From positions 4,604,554-4,668,553 of the forward strand of contig BDGG01000004.1 of the NCBI GenBank assembly GCA_001949185.1: a stretch of DNA of 64,000 nt, written 5' to 3'. This document shows, piece by piece, positions 23,518 through 34,580 of the stretch. The notes under the pieces were generated by a model that was not told where the DNA came from, searched no databases, and was given only the letters and a program-made list of their open reading frames with translations. Numbering within the stretch: the first letter of the stretch is position 1; each line of letters begins with the position of its first letter. The stretch comes from Ramazzottius varieornatus (taxonomy: Eukaryota; Tardigrada; Eutardigrada; Parachela; Ramazzottiidae). The position numbers were made by a program, and so were the translations under genes.

Positions 23518-24791
23518 ATGAATCCCGAATAGTAAGTTTAAGTTTCTTCCTGGAATGCCTAGTTTGTGCTGGAACAGGAGTCAAGACGGCCCTTAGACCT
23601 GAAAATGGCCAGGGAAAGCCCGATGAACTCAAGGCATAAACATACGCACACGATCTGAAAGCACCAGAGTCGTCATTGATTGGTTCCGTTTTCCTTTCAG
23701 TGATTACCTCTTCAAGCTGCTGCTGATTGGAGATTCTGGAGTTGGAAAGTCATGTCTCCTCTTGCGATTTGCGGTAAGAAAGAGTATTTTACATTCATCA
23801 GAGGTAAACGGACTAAAGTACGCTTTCGTCTTGTCAGGACGACACGTATACGGAAAGCTACATCAGTACCATTGGGGTGGATTTTGTAAGTCCAGATTGA
23901 CCTCCTCCCAAGTGTCACCCTCTGAATCCCTTCGCGCATTGTTGGGATATTTCAGAAAATTAGGACGATAGAACTGGATGGGAAAACGATCAAGTTACAG
24001 ATTGTAAGTGACGAAAACAGAATGGGACTTTTACCAAAATGCTAATACCCAGCAGGTTAACTAGTATCGATTACAAGTTGGATTTCTTTTTCTAGTGGGA
24101 TACTGCTGGTCAGGAGCGTTTCCGGACGATTACATCATCGTACTATCGTGGGGCACATGGCATTATTGTCGTTTATGATATCACTGATCAAGTAAGCGTA
24201 ACGTTCTCCTTTGATTGGAATCACGTATGGTGCATGACCTGATCTTCCTTCTCCCATAGGACACGTTCCACAATGTCAAGCAGTGGCTGCAGGAAATCGA
24301 TCGTTATGCTTCGGAAAATGTGAACAAGCTTCTGGTCGGCAACAAGTGTGACTTGACGGCCAAAAGAGTCGTCGAACACCAGACGGCGAAAGTAAGCCTG
24401 ATAGTATTCAGGAGCTATATGTTTTCTTAAGTGCCTTCAATATAACTGGCTGAAATGGGGGCGCCGCTTGATAAAACGATTTCGTCGGGTTCCTTTGCCT
24501 GAGTCTGTTTCTTTGTCTAGATGAATCAATTTTTACGAGCTCTTGAATCGTCATGAACTGCTCGTTTCTGACTTATGCTCTTTTCCATTACAGGAATATG
24601 CTGACTCTTTGGGTATCCCCTTCCTGGAGACGAGTGCCAAGAGCGCAACGAATGTGGAGCAAGCTTTCATGACGATGGCGGCCGAGATTAAGAATCGCGT
24701 CGGACCACAACAAATGGGCGCTACCGAGAAGACACCCAGGATAACTGCCGGCAGTACTCCTGTCAAGCAGAGCAGCGGTGGATGCTGCTAG
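23518..24791 (+). CDS. RAB1: RAB1 small GTPase (ER-to-Golgi transport)
   Basis: Seven exons (23518-23531, 23701-23773, 23838-23885, 23956-24003, 24096-24191, 24260-24391, 24594-24791) encode a standard-length Rab of about 202 aa. All nucleotide-binding motifs are intact: P-loop [11 protein letters not shown], switch [33 protein letters not shown] and the ETSAKSA motif. The N-terminus [15 protein letters not shown] and the C-terminal SGGCC are RAB1-specific. The two terminal cysteines are geranylgeranylated. RAB1 recruits tethers for vesicle traffic from ER to cis-Golgi. Exon 1 carries only five codons, the last of them split by the intron. The introns are short (70-200 bp) and free of palindromic repeats, unlike the larger genes in the window. 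Confidence 0.97.
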
Positions 24792-25399
24792 ATAGCCATC
24801 CGGTTAGTCCCCTGTCCATCGCTTGACAAAGGCAAGAGTCAAACATTTCCATAATGTACCGTCAGTTGCAGCCACTTATACGAATATAACCTTCTTTTCT
24901 TGGTTGAGGTCGGAGTGTCCGAGTAGCGTCACCCTTTCGGTCGCGTTTTTAGCTAATGTTTCTGTGCTCCCCATCATTGCATACAACCACAGCTCTATCT
25001 TTCCAACATTCTAAAGATATAATTATCTTAATGCAGACAGGTCTCTCAGATATCATTTTATACCATCTTACACTTTTGGGCTTTTTAACAATATCTTGAG
25101 GCTGCTCTCTGATTTGCTAGCTTTATCCATAGTCTCTCGGTGTCTTTTTACTATCAATGTTCATCAGGAAGATGTCCTATTCTGGTGGTTTTCGGGGTAT
25201 GTGTACAAAGTTGGCGCTCAGCAGGCATTTGGCACCTTAGCAACCTCCAAGGAGACTTGGAGGACGTCTGGGTGCACAGACCCTGGCTATGGCTGGAAAA
25301 CCAGACATGACGCTGTTTGGCTCAAGTTAGAAATGGGAAGATGCAGTGGCACTGTGGGGAGGATGTAACGTTATTTATGGCGCTGAAGGCTACGTGATC
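24792..25399. other. RAB1 3' UTR and upstream region of the RRM-like gene
   Basis: No separate gene is seen. An open stretch from about 25335 runs in frame into the ATG at 25400, so the next gene may start earlier through an upstream exon. Confidence 0.35.
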
Positions 25400-28300
25400 A
25401 TGACCAAGACCATTGGTACCAAGAAAGGAAAACGAAACCACACTGCCACTCATGATCTCTTGATCGACTTGACTAATCCAGGAGTTTCCTCGGTAAGTTG
25501 CCGGTAATTTTAGTACGATCGGTAGTGTTGAGGACTCTGTAACGTTGTGCTATGATTGCAGGAAGAAGTGTCCTTTGTCTTTACGCAGTGGGGAAAAGTA
25601 CGTGATGTGTATCGGCCGTACGAGGATCGTAACTATCGGTGTGTGCCTCTGGTTAGACTTTTCCTTCCTTGACAGAATTTGATTACCAGTAGATGCAACC
25701 TAAGCGGCAATTCTTCGCAACATGCCGCCCCTTTGTTGAAGATTTGTGCGTTTCGAGAGGAAGGAAGACATGAAGGCCGCTCTGCGCGGGTACCAGGACG
25801 GTAGCCTGCGATATCTCCAGCCGGACTGGCATCAGTGCACCGTCTATGAATCGCCCAGCAATTCTCTTTTTGAAGTTATTGTTCGTGATGTCCCTGCCGA
25901 AATCACCGATGTAAGTCATGCATGCTGAAGCTCTGTCGTTGTTGCGGTTCAGTCCCGGTACTTCGACGCTACGATACTTTGCTGATATTCACGTTGCACG
26001 TTTGATTTGGCGATCTGTCATAGACATGTCCACAATCGATGTTTTCCATGTTGTTGCTTTCAGAAAGAATGGTACGACTGCATAATGCACTATGGAAATA
26101 TTCGAGCCTTGCAACGTATTCCGGAACAGCATTCCGGGCTGGTCGACATGTAAGGATCCTAATGTGCAAGGCTCATTGCTGGGTCCTAAGTTACCTGGAG
26201 TTTTACGTCTCGCTCTAATACAAGCTTAAACGGTGTTACATGCGTCCATTCTGTGTCAGGTTTATAGCGATGGAAGACCAGCGTTCCCATAACGTTATCA
26301 AAGCCTTGCTGATCACTTTGGGCAAGTACAACGCAACATTGTCCGACATCTTTTACGGGACGTTCGTCCCTCCTGCCGCCTTTTCCGCCGGCGACTCGAC
26401 CGGCCTTAAAGAGTCACCATCTTCCGGGAAGCTATCGTCACTTCGAGCTTTACGTGACTTCCGGTCAGCTGCTACCGGTATCACACCGATTCTTAGTCCG
26501 AGCGAGACAGCAACTCGGTTACGGACCAAAGAAGAGCCATTCCAGGCTGTGCTGAAGCGTCACGATGGACTGCCCAATATCCGAACCAAGACAATTGAGT
26601 TCCCTCGAGTTCCCGTCACGCTCTTGACCAGAACACGAGCCAACCAAGCTTTCCTGCCTTATAACCTCCTTCATCACCCTGAGGAGAAGAAGAGCCCGGT
26701 CAGGAAAGAGACCAGGAAGGACCCCAGTGACAAATGGTTCAGTTGTGGGGAAGAGTGTGTTAGCGAGAGCCCCAAGCCAATGCCGGTCCAGCAGCCGATG
26801 TTTCAGTACTTTAGAGCACACAGGGAACCAGAGAACGAATGCAGCTTCCTGACCGACGCCAAGGTTATGCCGCGCTGTGAGTCAACGGTGCTGAATGCAA
26901 GTCCAGGAAGGGGACGATCGGGGAGTGCCGTCAGCAGGAAGGACAGCTGTATTATGGAAGAGTCACATTCTCCGCACCAACCGCAAAGTCCCAATCGATG
27001 GAACCTTCAACCCGTCCATTCTTCGCCCATCCGACGTGGCTCGCAAAGACTGCGTCATCGAGAGAATCGGAAAGGTACCCTTTCTGAGCCAATATTTCGA
27101 AACCTCTGCAAACAAACTCGACACGATTGTTTCCGAAGTAGCGCACTTTTTTACTGTTGTTGGCTAACAGTCTGCGCCACTTGGAAAAATATTCTCGTCA
27201 AGCTTGTTAGCCCAGCTCTCAGATTTCAGGGAGCAGCAATGTCAGTCATTCTAGCCGCTCCGATCAAACAACTCCAAACGCTCATTCCGTTCATTGTACG
27301 TGAATGTTTTCCTCATGAGATAATTCTACGTTCTGATGCGTAGATTACAAAAGGCGCAAGCGGCGAGAATCAACTCTTGCCGATTCCTTCAGTAATGGGT
27401 CCTCACAGTCAAACTCCAAATCTCCACAAGCCATGTACTCGGCATTGGGTAACCGTCAACTTCCCAGAAGTCACCCAGAAGACCACCATGGACTCCATCC
27501 AGAACCCTATAGCAAGATCAAAGAGCACTACAGACGATACGGCTCCGATCCGACTTCCTTGAAACAATTTATGCAGTCTCGTAATATGGAACCACTCCGA
27601 GATCCGTCTTTACCTCAGGCCAGAAAGCTGGCAAACTCGTTGTCATCGACTGTGGATGCGAGTCAGCCTGCGGAGGACCAGTATATGCCGTAAGTCTATA
27701 TTCTTCGTTTTGGGTGCCCATCAAGCTGACCAAAGGTTCATGATGTAGATCGGGCAACCATGAGGATGCGAACAAGCTTCCACAGGCGCCGGCTTCCCTC
27801 ATGGGCGTACCTTTCCCATGTGATCAGGCTCCGCTGCGAGATTACTACAACACTGCGAAAATGGAAGGTCGCGTTGTCACTCTCCGCTTTTCCGAGAGCA
27901 AAACTTCCGGTCTTCCCGCTGTGCCTTTGAAGGACAATGAGCTTACACCGGAAGAACGGATCGAAGAAAAGTTACTGATAGCCAAATGGCAACGAGGTGC
28001 GTACCCACTGTTGTGAGTAAGATTTTGGTTGGTTAATGGGCTACGCCCGTCGACTCGAGACCAACCGGAGCTAGATCAGTCCTCCCCTAAGTTTTTATCA
28101 TCATATTTTGGCTTCCAGCACATCGTATATTTCAACTGCGCAAGAGCAAGCTTGTACGGGAGAAGTCGCCATGTCGTCGTTCGGTGTCTCCCTTGTACCG
28201 TTCAAAGCCCCTTTCTTCCTCGACGTTGGTCACTAGACGTGCCTATGTCGAGATCTCGGATAAGCTGAGTAATGCCAGTCTGAGATCCAATGGGGGACCT

Positions 28301-28441
28301 CGGCGACTCCATGTAGAGTCACACAAGCCCTTTAGTCGATTAAGCTCTCTTTTCTCCCAGAGTTCAGACCATTGTACTTCCTCGTCCGTCAACGACGACC
28401 GGCAATCCGCTTGTCGCGTCTCTGTAATGCAAAATACCTGA
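25400..28441 (+). CDS. Unrecognised RRM-like protein
   Basis: Eight exons with fully consistent phases (25400-25492, 25562-25638, 25742-25910, 26064-26149, 26260-27074, 27344-27689, 27749-27996, 28119-28441) give at least 718 aa. The N-terminal 150 residues look like two tandem RNA-recognition-type folds. The first includes EEVSFVFTQWGKVRDVYRPY and FVRFERKEDMKAALRG. The second includes FEVIVRDVPAEITDKEW, CIMHYGNIRALQRIP and VDMFIAMEDQRSHNVIKALL. The RNP aromatic positions are only partly kept. The rest is basic, Ser/Pro-rich and probably disordered, with one charged helix (EERIEEKLLIAKWQRAHRIF). I cannot name the family. RNA binding is an inference from the fold-like pattern. The 5' end may lie further upstream. 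Confidence 0.75.
27103..27215. mobile_element. PAL-A palindromic element
   Basis: CTGCAAACAAACTCGACACG on the left and CTCGTCAAGCTTGTTAG on the right around GTAGCGCAC and CTGCGCCACTTGG. In intron 5 of the RRM-like gene. Confidence 0.8.
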
Positions 28442-29842
28442 TACTTTTCTCAAAGCCTTTCTCTATACTCTGTTCATCCTCTCCTGACGATCCCATGTCG
28501 CTGCCCAGTTGGAGCATAGCTCTTTGTGATTTGATCGCTCTTTGCTGTTGTATGGATGGGTTGATTGATATCAGTCGATTCTTTTTGTAGTAGAATTTTG
28601 TCATTTCTTGTGGTTTCGTTCCGGAGCTGTACGCTCCGCATTTCCCTCATGACCGATCGATGTTCCATTTATGGGATGATAGTGTACTATCTGTTAAGGT
28701 GACGAACGTAGACTGTCTGGAACCAATAGACCAGTGATGGTCAAGACCTCCACCAAATAGTGGATGGGCGAAGTATCGTGCGTGAAGTACTACCTGTAGC
28801 TGCTACCATGTACACTTGAAGTGTGTTACAAAGCAGAGTGCCAAATGAAAATTCATCTCATTCGATGCAACAACTGCTCCTTCAATCTGTCTATGGCAGC
28901 CGCAGCAATCTCACAATGCATCGTTACACAGAACACATATTTTTATGCTAAAACCGGTGCACGAAAATGTAGATACCGCTGGAACTCCTCAGGTCAAACC
29001 AACCTCGCGAATTGGCGATGGCAGTTTGCCAGCCGCTCATTGAAACAACAGGAAGATTAGGTCTGTTCTGTATATCAACACGAAATTTTTGCCCCTTAAA
29101 ATTCATCAACTGCCATAGATCTTTTTCGCTGTCAGTTTACTGTTTTCTCGGCACATGCCGCCTGACGGCAACTTTTTCAGTTTCTCGTACGTGTTCTCGT
29201 AGAACACACCACAGTGCAGTTGTGCATGCCATGGAAAGATGAGCGGTTCGTTAGATGGGACACCCACGATGACCTGTCAGGATAATCCGGTTGACATCAT
29301 ATACCCTTGTAGTGACTGTTTTCAAGTTATCGAGGAGCTGCGCTACCTATCTAGCAAAAGTTTGCGCGGGGTTGGTCGGGTTAACGTTGCAGATTAAACA
29401 GCGGGCCGAGGAAATAATTTTGCTGATGTAGTAACGGATGTACCCGTGTTTATTTAACAATTATTTAAGACAAAGCACATTGGAGTGCTTCCATCATTCG
29501 TGATTCATCAAAAGTCAACAACTTTTACACGTCCACTGAATTAATCGAGTTCCCGACATAAGTACCACGGGTAACACTTCTTCCACCGTTTATTTCAACC
29601 ACGAAGCTTCAGGTTTTCGTTATTCGATTTTTGCAACACACTTTCTCCAGTTCATTCGAGTTTTGAGATACTGAAAAATTTTCTCTTGCCACGCATTGGT
29701 TCAGAAGCTTGGCGCGCTATCTGAATAGCATTGTCTATAAACTCTGGGAGCACCTCCTTGTTCGGCCTGGGCTCGCCGTCTACCTCGTGGAATTTTATCA
29801 TATCGCAGCCAGGCAGCCTGTCTTCCTGGACATTGGTGTGAA
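28442..29842. other. Intergenic stretch with one antisense exon-like frame
   Basis: Mostly 3' UTR-like and upstream sequence. On the minus strand, 29825-29652 reads EDRLPGCDMIKFHEVDG and goes on with coding-like third-position use to SISKLE and a stop, behind an AATGTCCAG acceptor. It overlaps the start of the next + strand gene. No upstream exon was found, so it is not called as a gene. Confidence 0.35.
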
Positions 29843-32099
29843 ATGTCTCGTTACTGGATATCTGTTTTTTATTGCTGTTTATGTTTCTGCTGTTCATCTT
29901 TCGCGCAATATGTTCCGCCTCGACAGAACTCCCAGGCGAATACTCCGGTTGTTAGCGGTTCCTATTCCAGCAGCGCCGCCCAGAGTGATGCAAACAGGCA
30001 GCAGCAAGCGTCGATAAGTGGGACGTTCGGGAGCCCAGGTACTGGTGGACAGCAGCCGGCTGTTAGCGGCTACAACACTGTAGCAAACAACCAGCGACCC
30101 ACTGGCCAGCTGCAGATTGCCAATCAGCAGCTGTTCGGACCAGCTGGCGGACTAGGAAGTAACAGCGCCAATGGCCGTATCCCCACAGCTGGATCTCAAG
30201 CTGCAGTCTTCCCCTTTCAGGTACGTACGCCAGGTCCTTCCCACAAAACTTTCTCACCTTCGGTTATCTCAGCTGCACTGAGATACGGTCCTGCCAGTTT
30301 ATGGTGTGAGTACTCGAAGTGTTTTTTATTGTAGGGTTCGCAGTCCTCCCTGCATACCGGGAATAACGGTGCCGTCATAGGATCAAATTCGGCACCTTCT
30401 TCGTATGGTGGAAACCAGCTCAATAACGAGAATCCCCTCAATAGACACAACACCAACTATCTCGGACCGAAAAGTACGCAAACCATTAATTTTACTTCTG
30501 TTATAATTTTTTAAGGTTAGCGCAATCCGGAACTTCGCTTTCTCTTCTAAACAGACACCAAATGTAAGAAACCAACTGGGCAATTTTCGGTACCTGAGGA
30601 CTGCACCAGCTTTTACAATTGCCATGAAGTAAGTGTTAACTAAAGATCCGGGAGGGAGTTTCAGTCTATCATATACTCGTAGTCAAAATGTTTGGCCTTG
30701 GCCGTGTTTTTGGCAGAATATCGCTTGGTTGCAAAAATGCCCCGAAGGTCTCGGCTTCAACGAGTAAGTACCAGATGAATGTTCTGGCAGCAGAATGCCT
30801 TACGCTGGCTGTTGACCCATCTTGAACTTTCTTACATAACCGCGCACTTTCGAAAATTGAAGGGCAAAAGCTCAGTGCGACTACGGAAATATCGTTGGGT
30901 GCGCCGCTGCCACTTCCAAAACTATTGTCGGACCAGGCAAAGATACAGGTGTCGGCTCTAACTCGGCATATGGAAACGGACTAGGCTCGAACTCAGGGTA
31001 CGGAAGCGGAATTGGATCGGCCACATACAGTAACAGCGTCCCTGTTGCCAGCGGATCTTTCTTTCCACCGACCGCAGGCTCTGGTCCAAGCGGAAACGGC
31101 AACTCATTTTACGGAGGTTCGTCATCCTCTTCATCATCCTCCTCGTCATCTTCGTCGAACACGAACTTTTACGGAGGTTCCAATGGCGGAGGTTCTAACG
31201 GAGGAGAGTCGCCTCCCAAACAGCATGCATTCGGCATTCCCGGTAATAGTAACGACTGGTCCCATGCACAAAATGGCGGATCTCCGTCCACAAATGTCCC
31301 ACCGCCACCGCCCATCATTACTTTTTCTGACCAAGAAAACAGCAATGGGAATTCTGGCAATGATGTAACGGGTTATGGTAACAACAACAATAATGAATGG
31401 CCACAAGGCATAACGCCCGTCAATAGACCACTCTTACCTCCATGCAACCCCGCCCAAAATCCCGCAGACGTGAATACATACAACAGCGGGAACGGAAACC
31501 CTCAGACTGACCAAAATGGACTTCCGGATGTTCAGACCAATACTGGGTAAGAACGACAACTCGCCGATATTTGGGTCGTGGGCAGAAATGAACCGAACCA
31601 GATACCTTTATCGAGTGGCGCACGGGTTCGTTGTTGTTGGTGGTGGGGTGCGCCACTTGGTACAACGATCTGCTTCAACCCATTTGGCCACTTCCCATCT
31701 GCCAGGAACAAGTACCGACTGTATTCGATCCCAGACACCACAGCTAGATAAATTGCTTATTCTGATTCCTGTAGATCTCGGCCGACGTACTCGGACGGAA
31801 ACGGTGTTGACAGGTTACCTCAGGATGGTCAAAGTTACAACACCTTATTTGGACCGAGCGGACCACAGTACAACCCCACACAGCCATGCCAGCCGTGTAG
31901 CGAACTACCGTCGCTTTCGACAATCTGCCCCAATTTTCCCAATGCTCGGTGTTTCGACGACGTTTGTGGCGGATGCAAAGCCAGGTTTTTCGTACCACGA
32001 CCCGGGACGATGAATCCTTTTGCGGAAGTCACGAGTCTTTGCATCGCTTCGTCGGACAATGGGCAGAACCCTCCTAACAGAATAGCAACATATAGATAA
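29843..32099 (+). CDS. Secreted chitin-binding (peritrophin-A-like) protein with Gly/Ser/Asn-rich linker
   Basis: Exons about 29843-30220, 30335-30473, 30555-30628, 30683-30763, 30863-31546 and 31775-32099. It opens with a signal peptide (MSRYWISVFYCCLC, cleavage likely after SSFA) and a Gln/Ser/Gly-rich stretch. A Cys-patterned segment follows (TKCKKPTGQFSVPEDC, SFYNC, KCPEGLGFNE, QCDYGNIVGC), which fits a peritrophin-A/ChtBD2 domain. After that comes a long low-complexity part with a Ser run, YGG and Asn-rich repeats, then a Cys-rich end (PCQPCSELP, CFDDVCGGCKARFFVP). It is probably extracellular matrix, cuticle or gut lining; this is inferred from the domain. One defect: the exon ending at 30628 (phase 0) does not join the 30683 exon in the frame that carries KCPEG. 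A microexon, a sequencing error or a real frameshift must be considered. Confidence 0.75.
31581..31690. mobile_element. PAL-A palindromic element
   Basis: ATCGAGTGGCGCACG and GGGTGCGCCACTTGG form the inner arms around a diverged core; the outer arms are eroded. In the last intron of the chitin-binding gene. Confidence 0.7.
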
Positions 32100-32384
32100 G
32101 ACTCGCTGTGACGTGAAACCCAAATTTATTCGCCGTAATGCGGGTACTGCGCCGTCGGAGAGTGAAGCTACGCTACAACAAGGTTACAAAACAAGATAGC
32201 AAGTAAAAGATAATAAAAAATAAATTATAACAAAATGTATACACGTGTGTCGTTCGAGGTCGTCCTCGTTATTTCTCCAATGAAAGCCTTGGCCATACCG
32301 GTAGGCTTCCCGTTCACTCATCACAGCAACACCTCTGTACTATTGCCAAAAGTGAAGGCAGTACAAACGCATCTGGTATTCGTC

Positions 32385-33865
32385 TCAGCTGGAAAAGTTA
32401 ATCTGTAAACAGAAATCAGAATGAGCCAACTCATGGCGACCACGTATCGTCGGGCACTGATATCATTATGGCCTGCTGGTTTGAAAGGTCGGCGAACGAA
32501 ACGTGAACGATCATTATCTCCAGGTGGCGCACATTTTCATTGATCTTGGCTGTAAGCGTGCGCCACTTAAAATAATGGTATTGTACGCTTCCTTTGCCGT
32601 TCCCCCATATCTGCAGTACGAGTAGATTTATTTTTGTATAAGGACACAGTAGTACCTTGCTTGGCGATTTGGGCATAGCGGTCAAACTCATACTCTTGTG
32701 ACGACTGAGGACTGTTCGGACATCACGGACAAAACGCAAAGCATCGAGGAAAGGAAGTAGGTCGAGGAGCGCCGTATCTTTAGGATCACAGTACCAGGAA
32801 CTAATGGGAAGAGCATTATCTGTAAAACGAAGAAGACTCTGTAATACGTTCCATAGGATAACACACCTAGCATAGACATTAGTAATACTTACTGATAAAG
32901 CCTTTGTAGGCAATGGGTGAATTGTCAATGATAAAAATAGAGGACAAGTCTGGAGAGATCGAGGACAAATCTTTCGTATACCCTACCGACTCCTGCGTGC
33001 AGTGCTGTGGGAAGAAAAACGTGACAGGTTGCGAACCAGTTTACCGGGAATATTTGATGACCGTCTACCTGTCGGAAGTATCGTCGACAAAGTATATTCT
33101 TTCCTCCATCCAGTCTGTCACTGACGGCAGATCCGTACACTTCCATGCTGGCCGTAAAGATGACCAGCTCGTACCACTGGCTTACCTGCAACATCATCAT
33201 ACTATATTGATCACGAACTGGGTGAGTAGTATGTGAGACACGACAAACCGTCTGAAGGAAAAATTCGACGTGGGGTCTCTTGTGAACGAAGAAGCTAACT
33301 GGATGCCGTTCAATCAGAACTTTCAATATGAAATCCGGAGTACGGCTTCCGGTTCGGCTGTTTGGCCTAATTATACCATCATGTGTCGAATGAATCAGAG
33401 TCTCGTCCAGATCCAAGACCAATATCTTCGGCTTAACCGCCACTGAAAAAAATAAAGTTAGTGTCATCTGCAAACTGACCGCATCAAAAACCTGCATACA
33501 ATTTACGTTCGACGATGGTTCTTACAGAGTCGCTGGGCAGTGATGCTGCTTAATGGTGAGACTGCATAGCGGACAGTTTGGTGCTCCTGTATCTGCAACA
33601 GAAACCAAGAACGTCACGCAAAGTCGAGAGGAGTGATACAGATATGGATGCGCAAGTTGATCGGGGCCACGCGACTTACGGTTCGGTATTGCCTTTGGAA
33701 GATATAGACGAAAAAGCTCCATATTCTGAATAGAGCGCCCCAGAAACGACGCAGCGGTGATCCACTGTGATACTTGGACATGTTGTGATATGGATCCTTC
33801 TGGAAGAAGTCTTGTATTCCGCCAGCAGTGAGCGCGAACGAGGTAAGAGCACTGCCTGATGCCAT
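32385..33865 (-). CDS. CTDNEP1: CTD nuclear envelope phosphatase 1 (Dullard)
   Basis: A HAD-superfamily protein phosphatase of the nuclear envelope/ER that acts on lipin. The catalytic motif DLDETLIH (the DxDx(T/V) signature) is intact in the third exon. Family blocks follow in order: [94 protein letters not shown] and [17 protein letters not shown]. Exon 1 (33865-33680) encodes an N-terminus with a hydrophobic segment ([11 protein letters not shown]) expected for membrane anchoring. The exon between it and the catalytic exon could not be fixed with certainty. The C-terminus (INFSS, ending at 32385) is inferred from phase and sits past a PAL-A copy. It is convergent with the chitin-binding gene and divergent from the locus at 33922. 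Confidence 0.92.
32488..32601. mobile_element. PAL-A palindromic element
   Basis: GTCGGCGAACGAAACGTGAA and TACGCTTCCTTTGCCG as outer arms, AGGTGGCGCACATTTTC and GCGTGCGCCACTT inside. In the last intron of CTDNEP1. Confidence 0.8.
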
Positions 33866-33921
33866 TAAGAGTGAGAAGCGCTCTTCTTGCCACGGACGAA
33901 GCGATGGGCTGCTTTTAACGG
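33866..33921. promoter_or_regulatory. Very short divergent intergenic region
   Basis: Only 56 bp separate the CTDNEP1 ATG (33865, minus) from the ATG at 33922 (plus). Any promoter must be shared, or must extend into one of the coding regions or their UTRs. Confidence 0.35.
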
Positions 33922-34575
33922 ATGTATGCTCATTTCGTCCCGGACAATCCTAGCAGTGGTCATCCATCCAGCAATGGTCGTTCGGAAAAGACCAGTAAGA
34001 AGATCAGCTACACGCTGTGGGAAGACCAAGCCATCCCCTTGCTGCAGGAAAGAAATCTTCCGCTACCCAGTTTGGTGGTCAGTCTAGCGCTTGGGCCTAC
34101 AGCCTCGGCAAGGAGTCCGTGGGACGCTGCCACCTGAAACGGATCAGGTTATATCTAATAGCGTCCTGTGGGCTACCTCAATGAAACTGGATCTTCGGAG
34201 TCATCTTCCTGAGAATCGAAATTTTCGGGGAAAAAACAGCTTCAAAAATACATTTTCCAAAATCCAAACCAGAAAGAACGAGGGGTTCTCTTACACCCTG
34301 GGGGGGGGGAAATTCGGTCAGTCTGGAACCGACCGGGTCGAACTGATTTCACGCTGTCGTCTTCGCATTCTTCATTCTTCAAGTTCAACAGGTTGTTCAA
34401 AAGTCACTCATTCCGTGCCATCGTGGACATCCTTGTTCTTCAAAACCTAATTTTTAAATCTCAGTCCTGATCTCTCCACACTACAGGAACTCCTGAAGGA
34501 ACAAGGCTACTGTCAGCTTTCTCCGTACTACGTAGCAGTGTATTGCGTGTGTTGGTCCTTTGTGGAGTTTGGATA
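33922..34575 (+). CDS. Unrecognised protein, partly resolved
   Basis: Exon 1 (33922-33994) starts MYAHFVPDNPSSGHPSSNG and ends at an A/GTAAGA donor. A 53-bp intron with a CCCCTTGCTGCAG acceptor leads to exon 2 (from 34048), reading KKSSATQFGGQSSAWAYSLG then ESVGRCHLKRIR. Further coding-like stretches are SSSHSSFFKFN (about 34345-34391) and PDLSTLQELLKEQGYCQLSP (from about 34468) running to a TAA at 34573-34575. The phase between exon 2 and the third piece did not resolve. I do not recognise the product. It is divergent from CTDNEP1 and ends five bases before the next start codon. Confidence 0.4.
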
Positions 34576-34580
34576 ATTGA

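Noticed and set aside
26952-27343. Extra frames running through the palindrome in the RRM-like gene
   Set aside because: They cross a PAL-A element lying between a clear donor and acceptor, so the region is intronic.
34091-34450. Uninterrupted + strand frame of 119 codons
   Set aside because: It crosses a splice donor of the better-supported reading and a long G run, and has poor composition.
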